Positions 1 through 6,400 of a DNA stretch of 7,336 bases are shown here, one piece after another. The notes under the pieces were generated by a model that was given only the letters and a program-made list of their open reading frames with translations, did not search any database and had not been told where the DNA came from. The stretch's first letter is position 1. Each line of letters begins with the position of its first letter. Position numbers and translations under genes: made by a program. The stretch comes from CAJQQY01 sp964352225 (GTDB taxonomy: Bacteria > Bacteroidota > Bacteroidia > Chitinophagales > Saprospiraceae). The stretch covers positions 1 through 7,336 of the forward strand of contig CAYGRM010000341.1 in assembly GCA_964352225.1 (NCBI GenBank), written 5' to 3'.

Positions 1-111
1 TCCTTCTGAATTTACATTTTCATAAGTGCCACCTGGATAATGAAATGTCGCTAATATCAACAAAAATGTGCCGATTATTATCCCTATCAGGATTGCGTAT
101 TTTTTCATCAT
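1..111 (-). CDS. Membrane protein, N-terminal part (DUF998-like), runs off the window
   Basis: This is the first 37 codons of a minus-strand gene whose remainder lies beyond the left edge. The peptide starts MMKKYAILIGIIIGTF, has one strongly hydrophobic stretch at about residues 6-23, and continues HYPGGTYENVNSEG. A first transmembrane helix followed by a YPGG...N.EG motif is reminiscent of DUF998/Frag1-type multi-pass membrane proteins, but with only 37 residues this is a weak family call. Two consecutive ATG codons (109-111 and 106-108) are in frame, so either could be the start. The leader is A/T-rich without a Shine-Dalgarno motif. The gene begins about 70 bases past the end of the 174-395 palindrome, which makes it the next candidate cassette in the series. 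I am fairly sure that it is a real coding start and unsure of its function. Confidence 0.6.
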   Translation of the reverse strand, partial: MMKKYAILIGIIIGTFLLILATFHYPGGTYENVNSEG

Positions 112-173
112 TGATTTTTATTATTTGAAGAATTCGTTTGATTTGAATGTTTTTTCTTTTTTTTAATAACCCT

Positions 174-395
174 GCTGTCCAATACAACATCAAGCCTCCA
201 ACACTTCCACTCTCTGCTCGTTAGCAGCCTTGCTGGTACACGAACAATAGCAGCGGATTTCATCCGATAGCCTAAAAGTACAAAAAGAAAAAAAGCTAAT
301 ACTCTTGTATACTTGTAGACTGACGGATAGAATCCGTTATCTATATTCGTGTAACACTTTAAGTGTTAACGAGCAATTGGGTTGTATTGCGCAGC
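174..395 (-). repeat. 222-bp imperfect palindrome, attC-like element (type C)
   Basis: The two ends are complementary: gctgtccaatacaac (174-188) pairs with gttgtattgcgcagc (381-395) with two mismatches. Further complementary blocks follow inward in the correct order: tgctcgtta (215-223) with taacgagca (367-375), tacacgaa (237-244) with ttcgtgta (346-353), and cggatttcatccg (254-266) with cggatagaatccg (324-336). The last two are also each self-complementary (CGGAT...ATCCG). Interrupted nested complementarity ending in ...AAC/GTT... is the architecture of integron attC sites. On the minus strand the exit end reads GTTGTAT, close to the GTTRRRY core but with T in the fifth position. At 222 bp it is longer than typical attC sites (about 57-141 bp). 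The order of sequence next to the exit core (acaacatcaagcctccaac on the plus strand) loosely resembles that of the 117-bp elements. The attC reading is inference; the palindrome itself is certain. Confidence 0.6.
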
Positions 396-571
396 TGGCG
401 AAAAGCGACGAAAAACTAATGGTAAAATCAAAAATATAAAGCTGAATTATAAATCTTCCCGCTCTCTTCTCAAAAAAAAGAGCACCTCGTTATCTTAACC
501 GTCCTGCCTGTCTAAATCGAAAACGCATCCTGAAATATTTAACCCGCTTCGTTCAATACATCCGTATGGAC
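396..571. other. Non-coding spacer, nothing recognised
   Basis: I see no convincing gene in this stretch on either strand; the longest minus-strand reading frames with an ATG are about a dozen codons. It holds a weak hairpin-forming segment, gctct...agagc around an A-run (about 460-484), and no promoter or RNA motif that I can name. It separates the hairpin downstream of the hydrolase gene from the long palindrome, so if the cassette model holds it is the 3' untranslated part of the hydrolase cassette. Confidence 0.4.
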
Positions 572-611
572 AAGGGCTGATCGTCGGGCGTTGCCACGAC
601 GATCAGCCCTT
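572..611 (-). terminator. Strong hairpin after the hydrolase gene, possible terminator
   Basis: Perfect 15-bp arms aagggctgatcgtcg (572-586) and cgacgatcagccctt (597-611) enclose a 10-base loop that can itself close with GGC/GCC. It begins 17 bases past the stop codon of the hydrolase gene. The stem is GC-rich, as in an intrinsic terminator, but neither side is followed by a run of T, so efficient Rho-independent termination is doubtful. It could instead protect the 3' end of the mRNA. Confidence 0.4.
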
Positions 612-628
612 AATATTGTACACAGTTA

Positions 629-1561
629 TCATTCTTTTAACATCCAATTAATTAAGTCTTCTTTGTCAACAATTGACCAACTATGTGGGTGTCTATCTCC
701 ATTAGCTCTATAGCCTTTGTTTTTAGTGGGTATATATTCAACACTCTCAAATCCTTTCTTTTTAAGACTTGCAGATAGTTTTTCGATATAAAAGGCGTTC
801 ATTTGTTCATAATCAGCCATTCGATTTTCTTTCCACCAAAGAGTATCTGGTTCTGTATAAAGCCTAATTTTAGTTCGTTTTAATTTTTTTAAATTAGAAG
901 TATTATCCGTGCTGTATGTGAAGACAGACTTTGTCTCATATTTTCCAATATTATTTTTTGGATTTCCGAAGTTATTACCCAAAGTTTCTAACAGCCAAGT
1001 GCTTTCTTGAATTGAAGGTTCTGAAAAATTTTGTTCTATATTTTTTTCTGAAGATTTGTACATAGCAACCAAATCTATTGGTGAATCCACAATAAATACG
1101 CCTTTTGGGTCAATATAGAATTGCTTCATCCCAACGATAAAATTGCTTACTAAGAGACTGACAACTCCACCACTTGAAAAACCTCCGATAAAAATTTTGT
1201 CGGTCGGTAACTGGTTTTCAACAATTACGTTTTGCAATTTTTGTGCAAGTTCCTTTTTTTCTCTTTCCTCAAGCCATAGTTTCTGGTTAAAGTTGAATAA
1301 TAATACCGCAATACTATTTTCTCTTGCAATATCAAGGATTTGAAACTCCCTTTTTATATCATCAGAATTTTCAGGATAACCTCCGAATAAAATTAAAACA
1401 GCCTTTACTTCTTTGTTTGGCTTATAAAGTTCATAGTCTTCTTCTATGATTTCAATGAACTCTAATTTTTCAGAGGTTGATTTTTCTCTTTCTTGTTTGT
1501 TCTGTTTACAAGAAGCAAGTCCAATGATAGTCAGAATTAAAATTATTGATACTTTTTTCAT
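629..1561 (-). CDS. Putative serine-hydrolase lipoprotein (alpha/beta-hydrolase fold)
   Basis: This 310-residue protein is probably exported and lipid-anchored, with hydrolase activity on an unknown ester-type substrate. Residues 1-18 form a lipoprotein signal peptide (MKKVSIILILTIIGLASC) with lipobox LASC and modified Cys18. The mature part has a likely oxyanion-hole strand (VLILFGGYPE, 55-64) and a nucleophile elbow GFSSG with Ser129 in G-x-S-x-G. A C-terminal HPHSW at 291-295 offers His291 or His293 as the catalytic base; the acid (perhaps Asp239 in EPDT) is uncertain. I chose the ATG at 1561 because it gives an intact signal peptide. An in-frame ATG at 1594 would add MEMQVLYIIRR and lies inside the adjoining attC-like element, where it would spoil the signal. 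The gene begins 13 bases past the core site of that element. I am fairly sure of the fold and export and cannot name the substrate. Confidence 0.8.
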   Translation of the reverse strand: MKKVSIILILTIIGLASCKQNKQEREKSTSEKLEFIEIIEEDYELYKPNKEVKAVLILFGGYPENSDDIKREFQILDIARENSIAVLLFNFNQKLWLEEREKKELAQKLQNVIVENQLPTDKIFIGGFSSGGVVSLLVSNFIVGMKQFYIDPKGVFIVDSPIDLVAMYKSSEKNIEQNFSEPSIQESTWLLETLGNNFGNPKNNIGKYETKSVFTYSTDNTSNLKKLKRTKIRLYTEPDTLWWKENRMADYEQMNAFYIEKLSASLKKKGFESVEYIPTKNKGYRANGDRHPHSWSIVDKEDLINWMLKE

Positions 1562-1573
1562 TCGTCTAATTAT

Positions 1574-1690
1574 GTACAACACTTGCATCTCCACAAGTCC
1601 TATTACGTATATATCTTGTATATCTTTGCTAAGATATTATTTTCCAGCATATACACCCAAATAACTTTTTAAAATGCTACTCGTTAGTGC
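1574..1690 (-). repeat. 117-bp attC-like element, copy 1 (type A)
   Basis: On the minus strand it begins GCACTAAC (1690-1683) and ends GTTGTAC (1580-1574). Internal complementarity includes ATATCTT/AAGATAT (1620-1626 with 1631-1637), a GTATAT/ATATAC pair around it, and ACTTG...CAAGT next to the exit core. A near-identical copy lies at 3204-3320. The length falls in the normal attC range. The core GTTGTAC differs from the consensus GTTRRRY by T at position five, as does the long palindrome at 174-395. It lies between the barrel-protein gene and the hydrolase gene, exactly where a cassette recombination site would sit. Homology with the other copy stops within the core, so the last bases belong to the following gene's segment. 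I infer a cassette site; no integrase is present to confirm it. Confidence 0.5.
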
Positions 1691-1820
1691 TATTGGATAT
1701 ATTTAAATGTTGAAGTTTGCCTACTTAATCAATTCCAGCAACACATCAACTAGCTTATTCTCCTTCATTTGCAGATTATCGCTGGTGCTATCGCTTGTAT
1801 GTTTGTTTTAGATTAGGAAA
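1576..1820 (-). repeat. 245-bp direct repeat, copy 1
   Basis: Aligned without gaps to 3206-3450 at a constant offset of 1630 bases, this stretch shows 7 substitutions (at 1586, 1588, 1693, 1711, 1743, 1765 and 1799), about 97% identity. It comprises the attC-like element, a short gene-tail remnant and one arm of a hairpin. The repeats flank the barrel-protein and YdeI-family genes. Confidence 0.95.
1721..1807 (-). pseudogene. Gene-tail remnant ending ...KLVDVLLELIK
   Basis: A 28-codon open stretch on the minus strand, bounded upstream by an in-frame TAA, encodes NKHTSDSTSDNLQ followed by MKENKLVDVLLELIK and a TAG stop. It reads like the C-terminal end of a larger protein: a polar linker followed by an amphipathic helix. 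The second copy (3351-3437) differs by three substitutions, all of which change the amino acid (H/Q, K/E, V/A), so protein selection is not evident. It may be the end of the gene originally attached to the 117-bp element. I do not recognise the parent protein. A 15-residue peptide from the internal ATG at 1768 cannot be excluded. Confidence 0.4.
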
Positions 1821-1857
1821 CAAACATACAAGCGATAGCACCAGCGGATTTTTTTTT
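1780..1857 (+). terminator. Perfect 29-bp-arm hairpin followed by nine T, terminator-like
   Basis: Arms at 1780-1808 and 1818-1846 are perfectly complementary around the 9-base loop tagattagg. On the plus strand the stem is followed two bases later by a run of nine T (1849-1857), the form of an intrinsic terminator for plus-strand transcription. No plus-strand gene lies upstream, so it may block antisense transcription into the barrel-protein gene. On the minus strand it lies 29 bases past that gene's stop codon but lacks a T-run. The inner arm also encodes the start of the gene-tail remnant. A 29-bp perfect stem is long for a terminator, so another role (recombination hairpin, mobile-element end) is possible. 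Confidence 0.5.
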
Positions 1858-1875
1858 ATAGGAAATAACTGTTTT

Positions 1876-2469
1876 TTAACTTCTAAACAAAACATATCCA
1901 ACAGTAAACTCATAACGATTATTTCCTATAGGAAACAAATCAGTTTCATACTTTGAAAGCACCTTCGAATAAATTAAATTAAACCTAAACCGTTTGACTG
2001 GAATAGAAATCCTACTATTTACACCATACATAAACTCTCTACCATCGTTTAGATAATGAATATTTTCTGGTCGGTTATTTTCCGCTATTTTACTTTGGAA
2101 AAATTTGGCAGTAATTGATGGACCAATTCCAATATGAATATATTTGTGAATCGGATAATTCAAAATAAAATCAAAATTTAAGTCGAAATGTTTGAATTCA
2201 AAATATGTAGGAAGATAGTTATCTGTGTGATATGAAATATTTTCCCTATCAGTATAAGAAACTTTACAACCAACAGTAAATTTTTTAGAAATTGGAACCA
2301 TTCCTGAAATACCAAATTGATACGTTACTTTTTTTGAGTGATGCTTATAGATATTTCCTTGAATATAGAAAGGCAAATAACTTATGCCTATTTCTGGACC
2401 TATTGTGACTTGACTTTTTATATTTGAAAAAAGAAAACAGCAATAAATAAAAATGATTAATTTTTTCAT
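1876..2469 (-). CDS. Small outer-membrane beta-barrel protein, hypothetical
   Basis: This 197-residue protein starts with a Sec signal peptide (MKKLIIFIYCCFLFSNIKS, cleavage probably before Gln20). The mature part has repeated alternating polar/hydrophobic strands rich in Tyr and Phe, such as VTIGPEIGISYLPFYI, FTVGCKVSYTDR, LNFDFILNYP and YEFTVGYVLF. That is the pattern of an eight-stranded outer-membrane barrel of the PorT/OmpW-like superfamily common in Bacteroidota. The C-terminal strand ends GYVLFRS, slightly different from the usual terminal aromatic residue. No catalytic motif is visible and the ligand or role is unknown. The start is the only ATG that gives a signal peptide; the leader is A/T-rich without a Shine-Dalgarno site. 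It is flanked by a partial attC-like hairpin upstream and the 117-bp element downstream, so it looks like one mobile single-gene unit. Confidence 0.75.
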   Translation of the reverse strand: MKKLIIFIYCCFLFSNIKSQVTIGPEIGISYLPFYIQGNIYKHHSKKVTYQFGISGMVPISKKFTVGCKVSYTDRENISYHTDNYLPTYFEFKHFDLNFDFILNYPIHKYIHIGIGPSITAKFFQSKIAENNRPENIHYLNDGREFMYGVNSRISIPVKRFRFNLIYSKVLSKYETDLFPIGNNRYEFTVGYVLFRS

Positions 2470-2500
2470 CTATTATATTATTTTGATTGGGAGGAAGGAC

Positions 2501-2561
2501 GGCTCGCATAAACGGCATAGCCAGCTTTTGCTGGCTATGAACATTTTATGCTTTGTTGGGC
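2501..2561 (-). repeat. Hairpin element with one GCCCAAC half-site (type B)
   Basis: On the minus strand this reads GCCCAAC (2561-2555), then GCATAAA paired with TTTATGC (2551-2545 with 2512-2506), then CATAGCCAGC paired with GCTGGCTATG around four A (2539-2530 with 2525-2516). GCCCAAC matches the integron core consensus RYYYAAC exactly and lies 14 bases past the YdeI-family stop codon, the expected place for an attC entry half-site. The matching GTTRRRY exit half is absent: the sequence continues GAGCCGTCCTTCC. It may be a decayed or truncated cassette site, or just a transcription-terminator hairpin, although no T-run follows. Confidence 0.4.
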
Positions 2562-2574
2562 GTTCCCCTTCTTT

Positions 2575-3174
2575 TTATTCTTTAGGTCCAGCATCTCTTC
2601 CTTTTGGATGATTTGCTTTAATATTCCGGGCAGCTTTATCTGCTGTCTCTGCTATTCTCTTCTGTCTGGTCGATGCTTGCTTGGCATTCTTAATCCATTC
2701 GAGAATATTCCTTTTGGAAGAATTCGGAAAACGTTCATAATAGTATTTCGTTTTCTCTTTAACATTGAGTGCTTTTTCAAGGTCTGGTGGTACGATTAAT
2801 TTTTCTACATCATCAAGAAAATTCCAAGCTCCATTTTCTTTCGCTTTTTCTACCAAATCAATACCTGAAGCGTGCATTCTCCCTTCATTTGATAGCCTTT
2901 TCACTCGTTCCTTGTTTACCTTTGACCAATTACTTTTCGGATTCCTTGGAGATATTCGGTGCATGGTCTTTTGTTCATCTAAATTTTTAGGTAAACTATC
3001 CACCCACCCAAATGCTATCAATTCATCTACCATTTCGTCGTAACTAAAGTATGGATTACCTGTGTTTTTTTTCCATTTGACAAGCCATACACTTTCTGAT
3101 TTATTATAGTTTTTAAGAAGCCATTTTCTTAGTTCAGTAGCTGATTCAGCAAATTTTTTTTCAAGATTATTCAT
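2575..3174 (-). CDS. YdeI/OmpD-associated family protein (OmdA domain)
   Basis: This 199-residue soluble protein has no signal peptide or membrane segment. It matches the pattern of the YdeI/OmpD-associated family, sometimes labelled bacteriocin-protection protein, whose molecular activity is not established. Recognisable parts are the segment YDEMVDELIAFGWVDS (45-60), RISPRNPKSNWSKVN (73-87), the linker VPPDLEKAL (128-136), and the C-terminal helical segment SKRNILEWIKNAKQ (153-166) followed by STRQKRIAET. The tail is rich in Lys and Arg. Its length is close to the family norm (about 190-200), so it appears intact. The ATG at 3174 is the first Met and lies 30 bases past the GTTGTGC core of the 117-bp element, with no room for an ordinary promoter. 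Expression may depend on read-through from the R-M gene. Family members are frequent passengers of accessory regions in Bacteroidota. Confidence 0.85.
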   Translation of the reverse strand: MNNLEKKFAESATELRKWLLKNYNKSESVWLVKWKKNTGNPYFSYDEMVDELIAFGWVDSLPKNLDEQKTMHRISPRNPKSNWSKVNKERVKRLSNEGRMHASGIDLVEKAKENGAWNFLDDVEKLIVPPDLEKALNVKEKTKYYYERFPNSSKRNILEWIKNAKQASTRQKRIAETADKAARNIKANHPKGRDAGPKE

Positions 3175-3203
3175 TTACTATTACTTAATTTTTTCTTGGT
3201 GAC

Positions 3204-3320
3204 GCACAACACTTGTACCTCCACAAGTCCTATTACGTATATATCTTGTATATCTTTGCTAAGATATTATTTTCCAGCATATACACCCAAATAACTTTTT
3301 AAAATGCTACTCGTTAGTGC
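3204..3320 (-). repeat. 117-bp attC-like element, copy 2 (type A)
   Basis: This has the same structure as the element at 1574-1690. Here the two ends are better complements: GCACTAAC (3320-3313) pairs with GTTGTGC (3210-3204) with one bulged T. Next to the exit core, ACTTGT and ACAAGT (3211-3216 and 3222-3227) form a small stem. The better match at this copy suggests it is the original pairing of entry and exit cores, while copy 1 carries the first bases of a different downstream gene segment. It lies between the R-M gene and the YdeI-family gene. Confidence 0.5.
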
Positions 3321-3450
3321 TAATGGATATATTTAAATGTCGAAGTTTGCCTACTTAATCAATTCCAGCAACGCATCAACTAGCTTATTCTCCTCCATTT
3401 GCAGATTATCGCTGGTGCTATCGCTTGTCTGTTTGTTTTAGATTAGGAAA
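3206..3450 (-). repeat. 245-bp direct repeat, copy 2
   Basis: This is the partner of 1576-1820, same orientation, 7 substitutions and no gaps. Similarity ends at one side inside the GTTGT core of the attC-like element and at the other in the loop of the hairpin, after gattaggaaa. Recombination between the copies would remove a 1630-bp circle carrying the barrel-protein and YdeI-family genes. Confidence 0.95.
3351..3437 (-). pseudogene. Gene-tail remnant, second copy
   Basis: The same 28-codon tail as at 1721-1807, here reading ...MEENKLVDALLELIK then TAG, with an in-frame TAA upstream. It lies about 50 bases downstream of the R-M stop codon but is not an extension of that protein. Its presence after two unrelated genes shows that it travels with the repeat and not with a functional coding sequence. 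Confidence 0.4.
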
Positions 3451-3481
3451 AAAAACTAAAAAAAACATACAAGCGCCAGCG
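3410..3481. repeat. Decayed copy of the 29-bp-arm hairpin
   Basis: The left arm (3410-3438) matches the perfect hairpin at 1780-1846 except for one base. The right arm has been altered: about a dozen extra A-rich bases follow the loop and six bases (atagca) are missing, leaving aacatacaagcg directly joined to ccagcg (to 3481). It lies immediately after the R-M stop codon and is not followed by a T-run on either strand. Confidence 0.7.
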
Positions 3482-3487
3482 GGGTAT

Positions 3488-6400
3488 TCAACTCCCCTCC
3501 ACTATCGCGATCTCCTCCTCCGTCAATCCATACAACTCATACACCATCGCATCTATTTCCCGATCCGTTTTATCGATCTCCAGTTGGATCGCTTGTGCTT
3601 TGGCTTTTTCTGCATCAAAATATTCTTCCCATTCCGCTTCTTCGGCTAGACCCAATTTGACTTTTTTCTTTTGGAGTTCTTTGATAAATTCGGTAAAGGT
3701 GAGGGTGTGCCAGTTTTGGAGTTTGGTGGATAGGTTTTCTATTTCGAATTTTCTTGAGAGAGTTCGTAAAAACTTCTTTTGCTTTGAAATGACTAACTCA
3801 TAACGATCAATTAAATAATTAACACTTTCCTGTAATTTTACTTGCATCTCTTTCGTTCCCAAACTAATTGGTAATACTTGTAAATGACCTCTTTTTACTT
3901 GTGCCATTGTTTTTCCTTTTTCTGGATTTAAAAAGTTTCTAAAGTACCATGTTAGTAATTTTGAATTTAAAATCGCAAGAATATATTTTAAGTTAAACTT
4001 ATTTTGGTCGTCTCTTAAAATATATAGGTTATCACGACAGATAAATTTTTCATCATCAAAACATGCTATTAATGAATCCCCTGTTTGTCTAATTATAAGT
4101 TTTTCATTACATTCAAATTTTGCTGAGTACCTTGGCTCCGCTAACCAATCTCCGTAACTAATCCAATAATTGTTATCCCACAATTTTTGGTATCTATTCA
4201 TTAAACTACCTCTTAACAAAGGAATAAAACTATCATCTATTTTCTTTTCTTGGACAAATGGTTTAATTCTCATTGTCTCAGCATCTTGAGGAGGTTTACC
4301 TTTTCCTTTTTGAAATGGTTTTACACCTTGAACAATTTGAATTAATTCTCCTAATTTTGGATGGATTTCTAATTTTATTTTAATCGGTTTAATTTCATTG
4401 GATTCATAAATATTAATTGGTTTTCCATCTTTTTTTATCCATTCTTCTTGGTTAATTTTCTTTGTTATTGTATTAACTGCATCAATAATTTTTATCACAA
4501 TATCTTTATTGTTTTCATTTTCACGTCTCAAGATATAAATATCAGTTTCCACCGTGGCATCATCGAAAACGAAATAAGAATAATGATTTATTTCAATTAC
4601 AGAATAAGTATTAAAAACAAATTTTCTGATTTTATCTGTTAATAGAGTTGAAAGCCATGTATTTGGCATTATGTAACCAATAAATCCATTTGATGCTATA
4701 AAATCTCTAGTCTTTTCTGTAAAAAGTAAATAACTATCTAATTGATAACTTTGATTCGGGTAATTCTTGTTATAATATTCAATTTCTTTTTTTGTAAATA
4801 CAGCACCATACGGCGGATTCCCAATCACCACATCAAACCCACCATTTTTAAAAATCTTCGGAAACTCCTCCTCCCATTTAAACGCCTTATCCCCTGCCAC
4901 CTCGACATCATCAATCAAAGAATTCCCACATTTAATATTATTATTCAGCGAAGTCAACTTCCTCCCCTTTTGTGCCGTCCTCAACCAAAGCGAAAGTTTA
5001 GCAATCTCTACCGACTCTTCGTTGATATCCACGCCAAAGAGATTGTTTTCCAAAATAGAATTTTCAATATCACTCAATACCATCGCATCACCAAATAGCT
5101 TGGCTTGGAGTTCGTCGATATAGCGATGTTCGCTAATCAGGAACTCTAAGGATTGATTGAGAAAAGCACCACTTCCACAGGCAGGGTCGCAGATGGTAAT
5201 TTCCAATAACCACTTGCGGTAGTCTTCTAGTTTTTTGACCAATGCTTTTAGCGTAGCTTTCTTTCTGCCTTTGCGTTCCTTTTCATATTCGGTTTCTTGG
5301 AGGTCGAGTTCGGTCTTCTTTTCTTCACAAAGTTTTCCTACTGTATTATTTACAATGTATTTGGTGATATATTTTGGCGTATAAAAAACACCATCTTTTT
5401 TTCGTTTGCTATTACTTTTGTCCGTCGGAATGCCCTCCAGTTCATTTTGTATTTCTTCGATTTCATTCAAGGAATGCTCAAAGATATGCCCCAGGATATT
5501 GACACTCACTTCTGTTTCAAAATCGTAACCGCTTAGTTTTTGAGTATGTTTATACAGTAAGGTGTCATCTATCTTGATATGGTCGAGAATTTCGTCAGGC
5601 GCAAATAGTCCACCATTGTAAGCGAAGATATCATGCTTCACTCCTTGGTGTCCCGTGTTCATGTACCCAAAGTATTTTTTGAATCGAGCGTACAAAGGCG
5701 TGTAAGCATCCAACTCATCACGGAGTTTTACCCATTGGTCAATGATCTCTCGAATAGAGTTGGGTGGCAATAATCCTCTGTCTTCCGCAAAGAAGATAAA
5801 GAGAAAACGGTCTAACAGTTTTTGCGTCTTTTTGAATAAAGTTAGTTTATCATAGTCGGGATTGTTTTGTTGGATACTTTGGAATATCTCATTTCGGAAG
5901 AGTGAATAATCTTTGTAAAGTTGTTTGGTGACGTTCTCTTCTTCGGTTAACGATTCGTCTTTGATCTGCTTGGCAGTATTGAGCAAGAGATATTCTGCCG
6001 CCACACAGAGGTATAAAATTTCGAATTGGGCACGGTTCAGTTGGAATAGATTAAACTCTTCAAAATCTACGGCATTGTCGATATAGAAGCGGATTTTTTG
6101 GAAATTGGAAGTGATGACATACACGCAATCGGGTTGATTATTTTTATAGCCAAATGCTTGACCTTCTACCTTTCCAAGGTCGGTGGTATTCATGCCTTTG
6201 AGTTCGATGACTGCCAAGGCATTTCCATTTTGTAAAATAGCGCCATCGGTTTTTTTTGCTCCTTTGACGTTCTTGAGTTCGGTGGTGAGATTGAAATCTG
6301 TGGCAGGATTCAAGACATAACCAAAGATCTTAACAAACAAATCCCGTAAAAATCCTTCTTGGTATTGTTCTTCTTTAGAGTTGCGAATGTTTTCTTGAAT

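Noticed and set aside
1143..1664. Plus-strand open frames opposite the hydrolase gene
   Set aside because: They are antisense to a minus-strand gene with a clear lipoprotein signal and G-x-S-x-G motif; their translations show no domain pattern.
2548..3043. Plus-strand open frames opposite the YdeI-family gene
   Set aside because: Cys/Phe/Ser-rich translations typical of antisense readings; the minus-strand product is recognisable along its full length.
1576..3450. CRISPR array or insertion-sequence ends as explanation of the long repeats
   Set aside because: Only two copies, 245 bp long and 1.6 kb apart, with no spacers. No transposase gene or fragment is recognisable between or beside them, and no target-site duplication is seen.
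3425..5536. Several plus-strand frames opposite the type IIG gene
   Set aside because: All lie within the intact 1006-codon methyltransferase/nuclease gene and encode low-complexity shadow peptides.
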